From contig NC_058058.1 in assembly GCF_020085105.1 (NCBI RefSeq), positions 3,481,587 to 3,545,586 on the forward strand: a DNA stretch of 64,000 nt, given 5' to 3'. The position numbers and the translations under genes were made by a program. The DNA comes from Siniperca chuatsi. Lineage: Eukaryota; Chordata; Actinopteri; Centrarchiformes; Sinipercidae. Under the pieces are notes generated by a model. The model was not told the origin of the DNA and did not search any database. It worked only from the letters and a program-made list of their open reading frames with translations. Every line of letters starts with the position of its first letter. Within the stretch, counting starts at the first letter, position 1. Below are positions 32,285 through 42,040 of the stretch, in pieces.

Positions 32285-33375
32285 GCCGGACGTGGCCATC
32301 CAACAGGCCGGGGGGGGTCAGGCACCGTGTAGTTCCTAGAGCACCTCCTCTTTTTGCATTCATCACATGGGATGGAAATAAAGTATCGTTGGTTCAGCAC
32401 GTCGATCAAAGATCCGTAGGTGTAAAGCAGGAAGCCCTGCACAATAAGGATGTGAGTCTCCTCCTCCTCCTCCTTATGGTCAGGCTTTGGGACATCTCAG
32501 TATCCAGGGTGTTATTAACGCCATGCGACAATTTCTCAAACCTGGTTCTCCAACCAAGAATAGATCGTATTCTTTTTGGCCTTCAATGCCAAATGTTCAA
32601 TACAATAAATTCTTCTCAGGCTTTGTAGTTTACTCCAATAGTTCATGTACGCATGCGTCGGCATTGTGTGTGCCCGCCAGAGGCAACGTCTTAAACCGTC
32701 AGGATTTGACATTTTATCCCGTTTATGAGCCACTTTTCATGCTACACTTTTATCCCGGCTATTTGTAAAAGTTTTTAGTCATCGGACGTGTGGATCAAAG
32801 GTTATTTTAAGTTGGCTGTCAACTCGACGTGGTTTACCGGAATACCTCCACTGCTGCTAGCTCATCTCGGTTTGTTTTTAGCCTGGCGGCTAGGCTAGCC
32901 GGTTGCTTTTATTGAGGATTTTAAGCTTGAGGGAGTCTAGCTTATGATCCCACTCCTTCGTGGCTTGGCTCCATCATCACAGGCGCTCCGGGGCATGAAG
33001 TTGTTTCAGCTAAGCCTGAAGATCAGTCGATCCTCATGGGTGCAAAGCCCAAAGCAATGGCCTTTTCTACTCCTTGCCATGTCCCAGTGGAGGCACGGTC
33101 ACTCGTCGGCGGGGGTGGTGAGAAGTCTCCAGTGGGTTCGAGTCCACGTCAACTGGAGCACTGACATGGTGCAAAGCGCCCACCTCCCCCTCCTTCACTC
33201 CCACTGGCAAACAGGTTTGACATCCTGGAAACGCAGGACTTCCCTCCACTGGAGGGACGCTCCCATTTTCCAGCGGTCAAGTCCTCCTCCTCCTCTTACT
33301 GAAAGTTACTGAAAGAGGCCGTGATCAGGAGAAGCTCAGGAGGTCTTTATTGTTATTATCTCTTATTTAGTTTTT
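32285..33375 (+). mobile_element. Retroposon fragment, long copy
   Basis: Its last 290 bases match 23042-23335. The rest has higher GC than its neighbours and includes stretches such as ILMGAKPKAMAFSTPCHVP. The left edge is abrupt (gggccggacgtggccatcca). Likely a truncated LINE-type element; family and exact ends unresolved. Confidence 0.45.
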
Positions 33376-33379
33376 GTTT

Positions 33380-33387
33380 GTTTGCAT
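33380..33387 (+). promoter_or_regulatory. Octamer-like site upstream of V7
   Basis: GTTTGCAT, seven of eight octamer bases, about 95 bases before a candidate leader ATG. No convincing TATA box seen. Confidence 0.4.
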
Positions 33388-33481
33388 ATGTGTCCTGCCT
33401 CTCTGCTCCCGGCCGTTAAGAGGCCAGTGTTGATCAGTGGCTGCCCAGGCCTTTCAGAGCCACTGACACGCCAGCAGCACA

Positions 33482-34026
33482 ATGATGATGTCACTGATTC
33501 TACTGCTGGCCACCCTGGGACTTCTGAAAACTTTGCTTCAGGATGCAACCAGGTTCACCACAATGATGTTCTGCTGTGATGGAGAAACACTGAAATGAGC
33601 AGCATTTACCTTCTTCCTTCTACTCTCCATGTTAAAGAAATGAGACTCTTCTGTTTGGATGTTGATCATCTTTCTCTAAGCTGGATTTGTCTCAATAACC
33701 CTTCTCCTCTTTTTCATGTTTTCCAGATTCATCAGGAGAAATCATCCTGACTCAGTCTCCTGAATCTCAGTCTGTTGTTCCAGGACAGGCTGTCTCTATC
33801 AGATGTAAAGCCAGTTCAAGTGTTAGCAATGACTTGCAGTGGTACCTTCCGAAACCTGGAAATTCTCCTAAACTCCTGATTTATAATGCTCAGTCCCGTC
33901 AGTCTGGAGTTTCAGATTGTTTCAGTGGGAGCCAGTCTGGAATTGACTTCACTTTGACCATCAGAGGAGTCCAGGCTGAAGATACAGGATATTATTACTG
34001 TCAGCAGCACAACAGCTTCCCGCTCA
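33482..34026 (+). pseudogene. V7, kappa-like V segment of another family, probably non-functional
   Basis: V exon 33727-34026 follows a ttttccag acceptor and is open: [13 protein letters not shown], first Cys SIRC, core Trp (LQWYLPKPG), [19 protein letters not shown], germline CDR3 QQHNSFPL. It differs from the other twelve V segments throughout and is closer to a classical V-kappa. A possible leader starts at 33482 (MMMSLILLLATLGLL) but I find no donor that keeps the frame. FR3 has Cys in place of Arg (SDCFSGS), and the RSS spacer is only seven bases. These defects together suggest a pseudogene; the open V exon suggests a recent one. Confidence 0.75.
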
Positions 34027-34049
34027 CACAGTGATAGCGTACAAAAACC
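34027..34049 (+). other. V7 recombination signal with a 7-base spacer
   Basis: Heptamer CACAGTG (34027-34033), spacer atagcgt, nonamer ACAAAAACC (34041-34049). Both elements are consensus but five spacer bases are missing against the 12-RSS. Unlikely to recombine. Confidence 0.85.
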
Positions 34050-35123
34050 TCCCTCAGCTGGAGAGAAACTGATCTGACTCAACAGCTGCACAGAAATAGA
34101 GACTGATAATTAATAAGTAATGATAAGTTTGACTGATAATGAAGTCCAACACATTAACACATGTTTGTTTTGCTTTGAAATAGAATATTTATTTACATGT
34201 TTTCTTTAAAGATTATATTTTAAGTACATTCACATGATTTATATTTACTTCTCAACAACCTAAACACCTGACATGTTTTTAATGAGCTTGTGTTTATGGA
34301 AAACACTTAAGTTATGTTATATTTTGAGATCACACTGCTTATACTGATACTATAGTGACATAATATGCTGTTAATATCCTACTTCATAATTCAAATGCCA
34401 TTAACTCTTCTCAGACTTTGTATTTTACTCAGACTCATTAAACTTTCTGGATACTTCTAAAACCATTTCAACATGAGAGTTTCTACCAATGGCACATTTC
34501 ATTTATAAGAAACCTACAGTATGTCAAGTACAATATGATAATTTATTAAGACATTTCTGAGCAATTTTAAAATTTCAAACTTGTTTGAGTTTAATCTTTC
34601 TTGATTTAATGGAACTATTAAAACAGCATCATTTGTTACTATTATATATCTTGAGACCTCTGCACTCTGTACTGACAAACATGGAGTTAAATTATTAAAA
34701 AGTTGTACATTAGTTACTGCATGACACTCTGTGCTCCTGCAGTGATACTGCAAACACAGGTGGAGGAGGTGTGAATACAAAGGCATGAAGAAATGAAATT
34801 ATAAATCGGCCTTTATGACTCAGCAACATATCAATACAGCATTACACCAGTCAATCCAACAATCAGTTTACAAGCCTCCTGTCTCTGCTCCACCATCCTC
34901 ATGCTATAAGACAATACAATATAGTACAGAACAGGACAGAGAGTGCAGATGTGAAGGACACTATGTTGCACAGACTTACCTCTGTTAAAATGGCCTCATA
35001 TCATCCTGTCAGACCAGCTCCTACCTGCTTTAGGATACCACAGCTAAACAGAGACAGAGTTAGGCTGCACTGTCAGCTTTCAGATGTGTCGTGTATGTAA
35101 AACTTGCATTTCTTCTTAAAATT
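34050..35123 (+). other. V7 downstream region
   Basis: AT-rich. 34660-34780 resembles 14030-14120 and on the - strand has an octamer-like gtttgcag; 34990-35090 is part of block E. No gene supported. Confidence 0.45.
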
Positions 35124-36078
35124 ATCAGAATCAGAATCAGAAATACTTTATTGATCCCCAAGTGGAAATTCTTTTGTTACAGCAGCTCACTATCATGTCA
35201 GTGCACACAGGAATAGAAGTACTAAGCAAAAAAATATAATACACTATAATACAGGTCAGATAAATTAAGTACCAAGTGGGTATAATACAATGTGGATTAC
35301 CGGTTGATGAGAAGTATGTATGGTATAATAATACAATGTAATAATACAAGTGATAAGTAATAGTGCATGAACTGTCAAGTTAAGTGTAACTCATTAAGAT
35401 GATTATGAGACTGTGGATATTGCACAGCAGTAATAGAAGTATGAATAAACATCAATAAATTAAACTGAAAACAGAGAATATTGCACAATATTTCAAGTAT
35501 TGCAGTGATGTCCAATGTCCAGTTTATCGACTTAAGGTCATATAGACTGACACTGTAGTTTGGCCAGCATCCTCCTCTCTGACACCACCGCCAGAGAGTC
35601 CAGCTCCACCCCCATAATGTCACTGGCCTTACGGATCAGTTTGTTGAGCCTGTTAGCATCCGCTACCCTCAACCTGCTGCCCCAGCTTGCAACAGCATAC
35701 AGGATAGCACTGGCCACACACAGACTCATAAAACACCTTCAGCATTGTCCGGCAGATGTTGAAGGACCTCAGCCTCCTCAGAAAATAGAGGCGGCCCTTC
35801 CTATAGAGGGCTTGAGTGTTCTTAGCCCAGTCGAGTTTATGGTCCATATATAGTCCAAGGTACTTGTAGTCCTCAACAATGTCCACACTGACCCCTGGAT
35901 GGAAACCGGGATCACTGGTGCCTTGGCCCTTCGTGAGGTCTACAACCAGCTCCTTAGACTATGTCGCATTGAGCTGCAGATGGTTCTGCTCACACCATGA
36001 GACAAAGTTACCCACCACAGCCTTGTACTCAGTCTCATCACCACCGCTGATACTTCCCACCTCGGCAGAGTCATCAGC
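35124..36078 (-). mobile_element. L2/Rex-type LINE fragment
   Basis: Reads leftwards, ending in the 3' tail gatcaataaagtatttctga with attctg repeats (here reversed). It encodes the last third of the reverse transcriptase and the region after it (YKYLGLYMDHKLDWA; LYFLRRLRSFNICRTM; ASWGSRLRVADANRLNKL). It is 5'-truncated and split between frames. Confidence 0.8.
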
Positions 36079-36079
36079 C

Positions 36080-36300
36080 TGTTATTCTAAAACATTCCTG
36101 GGGTTAAAATCTCAGATCACAGTCATGTTGTATCACTTTATGCCGATGATAAAAAGCTTTTTATTTCTAATCCTAAAAATAAGAATTCAGACATTCTTAT
36201 ATTTATTCAGAGACCTGAAACTTAACATCATTTCTAGGTACAAATTAAATCTATACAACATTTCTATCTTCATCAAGAGTAGACTAAAGTGATATGATAT
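36080..36300 (+). mobile_element. L1-type LINE fragment
   Basis: Matches 14455-14645 and 58295-58550; the YADD region is degraded (tatgccgatgataaaa). Confidence 0.6.
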
Positions 36301-36544
36301 AAATGGGTGGGTTTTCTGGGTCTCTGTAAAGATATTATAAAGAGTATGGTCTAGACTTGCTCCTGGTTCCGAGCAGTTCCGCCCTGGAGTGAGTTCATCG
36401 CTTTCCCAAGAGCTATAGTGGACAGCTCTTATTTCCTCCTCAAGTAAAGACTAGATCTTTGCACTGATCCTTGTGAGAAATACCGACTTACCTTCGTACT
36501 CAGTGTGTTCTGCTTTTTGTGGGTTCTGACTCGGACACTACGAC
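36301..36544 (+). repeat. Repeat debris ending in an LTR fragment
   Basis: A short piece of the dispersed repeat of 14160, then about 180 bases ending gggttctgactcggacacta and cgaca, an LTR-like 3' end also found at 23750-23785. Broken fossil. Confidence 0.5.
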
Positions 36545-37129
36545 AACAATATTACACATAAGCTGAAGACTGAGGCTTTTATTGTTTTAACTATCTAAAA
36601 TATTTCTTGTCTCAATCTAAAACCTCAAAAATGATGTGTTTGTTCTCTTCACGTAAGCAGGAATCATCACTGAAAAGTCAGGCTTCATTACTGAAACATT
36701 CAAATGAATATTGTTAACTACTGAATTACTTATTCAAACTGAGAAAATTCTCACAATTAAACACGTCGACAGACTTTAAAATCATAATTCTGGGAGAAAA
36801 ATCGAATAATAGCCATGCACATTAAATACTGATCAAAAATGATCAGTTCGTGATCCAAAATATTAAAACTTAAATATTTTCTTCATACAGAGTAATGCAG
36901 AGTAGTTTTCTACAATGAACTGATGAGAATGTAGAAGAGGAAAAAAAAAAGTTACATTTTTAGTACAACAGGATTTTTTTTTATTGTAGTGGATTTTATT
37001 CTGGTTAACGACAGTGTGAAGCCTTCACATTTCCAATGTCAGACACAAAAAAATAAGTATTGATCCATTGATAAACAGCATCATCAGAGTCCCTGCTGGA
37101 GTCAGTCAGAGCATTTCCATAGAGAGCCA
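36545..37129 (+). repeat. V-upstream block before V8
   Basis: Closest to the block before V5 (23786-24337), including the same LTR end fragment at its left edge. Non-coding. Confidence 0.65.
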
Positions 37130-37176
37130 CTTTGCATCAGCAGCACCATGCTCCAGTGCTCTGGGAGAGTTTATAG
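37130..37176 (+). promoter_or_regulatory. V8 promoter
   Basis: CTTTGCAT 37130-37137 and TTTATAG 37170-37176. Confidence 0.8.
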
Positions 37177-37255
37177 TCCTGAGAGTTGAACACTGGATGA
37201 CTGACAGCTGTCCTTCATGACAACAGAAGCCACAGAAATCCTCCTCATCAAAAAC

Positions 37256-37738
37256 ATGACTTTGATCTCCGTCCTCATCTGGACTCTCCTCTGCTGCTGC
37301 TTCACAGGTAAAGTCCAGAGAATCAAGCTCCTCTCCTCTGTGAACATCCGTCCCTCTGAAATGAAGCCGACAAAACCATGACGCTGCTTTATGTTTTTGT
37401 CTCTGTATCCTCAGAGTCCAGAGGCCAGGTCACAGTGACTCAGCCTGGAGCAGTGAGCTCTGCTCTGGGAGGCTCCGTCTCCATCAGCTGTAGGACCAGT
37501 CAGAATGTTTATGTTTCGAGCAACAAGCACTATTTATCCTGGTACCAACAGAGAGATGGAGATACTCCTAAACTCCTCATTTACCATGCTAGCACTCGAG
37601 CATCAGGGATTCCAGATCATTTTACAGGCAGTGGATCAAACTCTGACTTCACTCTGACCATCAGTGGAGTCCAGACTGAAGATGCAGCAGTTTACTACTG
37701 TCAGAGTTTTCATGTTGTCAACAGTCAGTGGTTGTTCA
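37256..37738 (+). CDS. V8, immunoglobulin light-chain V segment
   Basis: Leader exon 37256-37307, V exon 37415-37738, open to the RSS. CDR1 [13 protein letters not shown]2 HAS, germline CDR3 [12 protein letters not shown]. Framework changes unique to V8: Ser for Ala before the core Trp (LSWYQQ), Asp for Glu (GDTPKLL), and His for the conserved Arg at the start of FR3 (PDHF). That Arg normally forms a salt bridge that stabilises V domains, so the fold may be weaker. Otherwise intact. Confidence 0.9.
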
Positions 37739-37766
37739 CACAGTGAAAAAGCGTCGTACAAAAACC
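37739..37766 (+). other. V8 recombination signal (12-RSS)
   Basis: Heptamer 37739-37745, nonamer 37758-37766; consensus. Confidence 0.95.
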
Positions 37767-37844
37767 TCCCTCAGTCAGACTGAACAGAAACTGAAGTGAG
37801 TGCTGCAGCTGGAAGCTACTGCAGAGACTGATACACTTCACTGA

Positions 37845-37892
<48 letters not shown>
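37845..37892 (+). repeat. (CA)n microsatellite 3' of V8
   Basis: About 24 CA units. Confidence 0.95.
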
Positions 37893-37896
<4 letters not shown>

Positions 37897-39654
37897 ATTT
37901 TATCAAGCAAATTAAACATTTAACCATTGTTGCTTTTAACCACTCATGAACATGTAGCAAAATAAGTTCAATGACAAAAAAATGATCTTGGTTGAAATCA
38001 AATGTCTTTCTCCAAAACAGCTTCTCACCATCCATTCATGTCCCAATATAATCCCATGATGTTATCTGATTTGCCAATGAATAGAAAGGAGCCAAACTGG
38101 GACAGTTAATGAGAAAAGTCTTTGACCTCATACCTTCATACTGGATCACAGCTATTTCAACTATATGCACTCAAAATATTAAAATATGAAGACACAGATC
38201 AGCATCAGAAACCTTCATGATCAAAGATGGCCCAAACAAAACCTGTACATCCTCAAATATCAGAAAATATTGTTTAAAATATAAAAACTTGTGTCAACTA
38301 AAGAAAAGATTAATAGGAATTGTAATAATAACAAAAGACATAAGTGACTCTTTTTGATGTAACTATATCGACATATATGACTATAACTGCACATATATAA
38401 AGCATATGCAAAAACTCCATCTGCTGAGGAAGGTCATGGAATTCGATTAAAGCTCCAGAATAGCTACTGAATGCAGCTTGTGCTGAAATGATCATACAAA
38501 ATGTTTAGTTAAATGAAAGAATTCCAAATAAAAACATAAATAACTAATGAGAACTAAACTCACACAGTTAAAAGTTTTAAAGTTATATTTTAGTGAAACA
38601 CACTGAGAGGTTTCAAAAAAATGAGGACTCATTCCAATGATACAGTAATAAATAATTTAATACAGTGAGACATTAGTGGTTTCATAAGTTTTCCTTTATT
38701 TGAGTATTTTATTTAAATTCAATGCACCTACGTGTAGATTCTGCAAAATTTGAGATCACATTCATGTTTTGTTAGTTTTGTATATTCATTTGTTATTTTT
38801 GAGTCTTTTATTTCAAAGCCTGAAATAATTTTTATTCAAACGTTTGTAGATTTATTGGCAGGACTGAGTATATTGTCTTCATGCAAATAAAACATTTACC
38901 AAATAGGAATCCTCATTTACCTCAGGGTTTAGAGACACCTGGGAGATTTTCCATGAAAGGGTTAACCCATGTTAGAGCACTCAAAATATAAGTTTAAAAA
39001 AACTACATCTGTTCTAAACAGAGAAAACAGGTAATAAAGTCTTTTCTCTGCAGCTAACAAACTTTAAGATATAATGACATATAACAATATTTTTACATCT
39101 GAAAACCATCGACCAGTGCAATAACATCATTTTAAGCATCATGTAAATAATGACAAATGACAAACATGCAACACTGAAATTAAATCTTTGGTGTAAAAAT
39201 CTGAGATAAGAACCGAGTGATTTTGTTTTTAATCCTTTAAACCGTATTGAGTAATGTAGATTTAAGTAAACTACACTTTTAAACATCAAAATGGCCCCCT
39301 TTCATCCATCATTCACACCTTGTTTATACCTGCATTAATGTAATCCCAGAGTGTATTAATAAAACCATCACCAGTACTGAGAAAGTCTTACATTGACATC
39401 AGTTATAATCTTGCACTGATGAAATGAAGGAAAAGGCATCTTTCATGAAATATGATTTAATTTGAAATTACGTTTTTATTTTCTTGCAGGATTAACAGCA
39501 TGAGCATTATTACAACAATGAAACGTCACTACTTAAAGTTGAATAATGTTAAAACGATCTGATGACAGAAAGAGAGAGACAGTGTTGCAGAGTGCAGCCT
39601 GAGAGCAGTAGCAGAGTAAAACCAGTAGCAGAGTCCCAGTGAGTCAGGTCAGGA
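37893..39654 (-). repeat. V-downstream block and C4 3' flank
   Basis: V-downstream flank to about 38260 running straight into the C-downstream block, the uninterrupted form of what is split by insertions in units 1 and 5. Non-coding. Confidence 0.7.
39475..39480 (-). terminator. Likely polyadenylation signal of C4
   Basis: AATAAA on the - strand, about 175 bases past the C4 stop. Confidence 0.6.
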
Positions 39655-39974
39655 CTAGGGACACTGGTCTCTCCTCAGTGTCTCTGAGAGCGGAGTCTGG
39701 CAGCCCTGGGTGGCCTCACAGGTCACAGAGCCCACCTTCCTCCACTGGTCTGCAGGGAGCCTCAGGGTGCTGCTCCAGCTGTAGCGGCCGTCCTTCTCCA
39801 GCACCCCGGGGCTCCTGCTCTCCTCCCAGCTGCTGCTGCTGCTGCCGTCCACCTTCCAGGCCAGACTCCAGTCTGAGGGGAAGCCCTTGTTGGCCAGGCA
39901 CATGAGCGTGGCCTTCCCCTGCTGCAGCTCCTCGCTTGAGGGGGGCAGCACCGTCAAGGTGGGACGGGCATCAC
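39655..39974 (-). CDS. C4, immunoglobulin light-chain constant exon (type a), without a J
   Basis: Read from 39974 (ctcctag acceptor) to a stop at 39657-39655. Complete C1-set domain with the three expected cysteines and core Trp; polyserine loop is Gly plus five Ser. It shares the extra Cys of C3 (ATQGCQT) and has PLSE for LVSE. It ends RRDQCP, two residues earlier than C1 and C3, but keeps the inter-chain Cys. No J lies upstream. About 32 bases beyond the acceptor the type a intron stops and type b flanking DNA (gattctgttggtcttcctca) begins, as if unequal crossing-over had removed the intron and J. The frame is open, but use would need a distant J. Confidence 0.9.
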
Positions 39975-40844
39975 CTAGGAGACACCAATCAGCTTAGAGG
40001 ACAGGGACTGATTCTGTTGGTCTTCCTCAGATTGAATGAAACTGTTCTTTAACGTTTCACTTCCCTCTCTGAGCTCTGTAACCATGGCAACCAAGCCATC
40101 ACTGCTGAACCACAACAACAGACAGGTTTCAGTACTAAAGATAAAAAGTTTGAACTGGCAGACTTTTATTCTGAGGCATTTTCTTCATATTCTGAGTTTT
40201 ATATCGCAAAATATTACACATTAGATGAAGACTGTGAAGCTTTTATTGTTTTAACTATCTTAAATATTTCTTGTCTCAATCAAAAACCTCTTAAACGATG
40301 ATATGTGTTTTTTTCTTCATTTCTCAAAAATTATGTGTTTGTTCTCTTCACGTAAGCAGGAATCATCACTGAAAAGTCAGGCTTCATTACTGAAACATTC
40401 AAATGAATATTGTTAACTACTGAACTACTTTTTCAAACTGATAAAATTAAACACGTCGAATGACTTTAAAATCATTAGTCTGGGGAAAGATCGAGTAATA
40501 GCCATGCACATTAAACACTTAACCAAACATTTTTGGCAAAGTTCTTGAACCAAAATATTAAAACTTAAAACTTAAAAATATTTTCTTTATACAGAGTAAT
40601 GCAGAGTAGTTTTCTAACATGAACTGATGAGAATGTAGAAAATAAAAGTTACATTTTTAGTACTTTTTTTACTGGAGTGGATTTTAGTCTGGTTAATAAC
40701 ACTGGGAAGCCTTCAAGAATTGTTGCAAATACATCAAATTTCCAGATAAAATAATAAAATAAGTATTGATCCATTTGTAGACAGCATCATCAGAGTAATC
40801 CAAGACCCTGTTGGAGTCAGTCAGAGCATTTCCATAGAGAGCCA
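39975..40844 (+). repeat. C4 upstream hybrid flank and V-upstream block before V9
   Basis: The type a/type b junction is near 40006-40010; then the type b flank with accatggcaac near 40080, then the V-upstream block matching 1-658. No J segment found on either strand. Confidence 0.65.
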
Positions 40845-40891
40845 CTTTGCATCAGCAGCACCATGCTCCAGTGCTCTGGGAGAGTTTATAG
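40845..40891 (+). promoter_or_regulatory. V9 promoter
   Basis: CTTTGCAT 40845-40852 and TTTATAG 40885-40891. Confidence 0.8.
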
Positions 40892-40970
40892 TCCTGAGAG
40901 TTGAACACTGGATGACTGACAGCTGTCCTTCATGACAACAGAAGCCACAGAAATCCTCCTCATCAAAAAC

Positions 40971-41453
40971 ATGACTTTGATCTCCGTCCTCATCTGGACT
41001 CTCCTCTGCTGCTGCTTCACAGGTAAAGTCCAGAGAATCAAGCTCCTCTCCTCTGTGAACATCCGTCCCTCTGAAATGAAGCCGACAAAACCATGACGCT
41101 GCTTTATGTTTTTGTCTCTGTATCCTCAGAGTCCAGAGGCCAGGTCACAGTGACTCAGCCTGGAGCAGTGAGCTCTGCTCTGGGAGGCTCCGTCTCCATC
41201 AGCTGTAGGACCAGTCAGAATGTTTATTATGGTAGCCCATACCACTATTTAGCCTGGTACCAACAGAGAGATGGAGAAACTCCTAAACTCCTCATTTACT
41301 ATGCTAGCACTCGAGCATCGGGGATTCCAGGTCGCTTTACAGGCAGTGGATCAAACTCTGACTTCACTCTGACCATCAGTGGAGTCCAGACTGAAGATGC
41401 AGCAGTTTACTACTGTCAGAGTGAACACTATATAAACAGTCAGCATGTGTTCA
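40971..41453 (+). CDS. V9, immunoglobulin light-chain V segment
   Basis: Leader exon 40971-41022, V exon 41130-41453, open to the RSS. CDR1 [10 protein letters not shown] is almost that of V11 ([10 protein letters not shown]), whereas its CDR3 ([12 protein letters not shown]) is identical in DNA to that of V6. This mosaic suggests past gene conversion or unequal exchange. CDR2 YAS, FR3 PGRF, both cysteines and splice sites intact. Its RSS nonamer has one change. Confidence 0.93.
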
Positions 41454-41481
41454 CACAGTGAAAAAGCGTCGTACAAAATCC
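41454..41481 (+). other. V9 recombination signal, nonamer variant
   Basis: Heptamer 41454-41460, 12-base spacer, nonamer ACAAAATCC (41473-41481), one base off ACAAAAACC. Probably usable at lower efficiency. Confidence 0.9.
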
Positions 41482-41557
41482 TCCCTCAGTCAGACTGAAC
41501 AGAAACTGAAGTGACAGCTGCAGCTGGAAGCTACTGCAGACACTGATACACTTCACT

Positions 41558-41558
<1 letters not shown>

Positions 41559-41602
<44 letters not shown>
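41559..41602 (+). repeat. (CA)n microsatellite 3' of V9
   Basis: About 22 CA units. Confidence 0.95.
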
Positions 41603-41603
<1 letters not shown>

Positions 41604-41892
41604 AATTCAGATTTACAGGATGAAACAATTACACACAGGACTTACTGGAAAATCATTACATTTGAAAGTTTGTAAAAAATAGACTCATTACAGATACCAA
41701 AACATCAAATTTCATCATTAGTTTCATTGTGGACACAGACAGTTTCTGAACCTTCTGGCAACTTTTATCACTGAGAAAACAAACAGTGCTGGACTCTTCA
41801 AACTCTTTTCAGATTGAGATTTCCAATATTTTACAAGAAGCATCAAGGCCAAGAATGTTCTTTGTGAAAAATTCAGTTGTTTAGAGCAAATC
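41603..41892 (+). repeat. V9 3' flank
   Basis: Non-coding, matching 30854-31149 and 60577-60869. Confidence 0.65.
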
Positions 41893-41995
41893 AAGATTAG
41901 ATAAGATAAGATGTACCTTTATTGATCCCCTGTAGGGGAAATTCAATTTGACACAGCAGCACAAGGGAATGTAGTAAAAAATTATATACAATAAA
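41893..41995 (-). mobile_element. L2/Rex-type LINE 3' end, short fragment
   Basis: aagat repeats then gtacctttattgatcccctg in reverse; same family as 60870-61790, sharing its flank. Confidence 0.7.
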
Positions 41996-41996
41996 T

Positions 41997-41999
<3 letters not shown>

Positions 42000-42036
<37 letters not shown>
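42000..42036 (+). repeat. (CA)n microsatellite
   Basis: About 18 CA units, leading into a V-downstream block without a V immediately before it. Confidence 0.95.
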
Positions 42037-42040
<4 letters not shown>

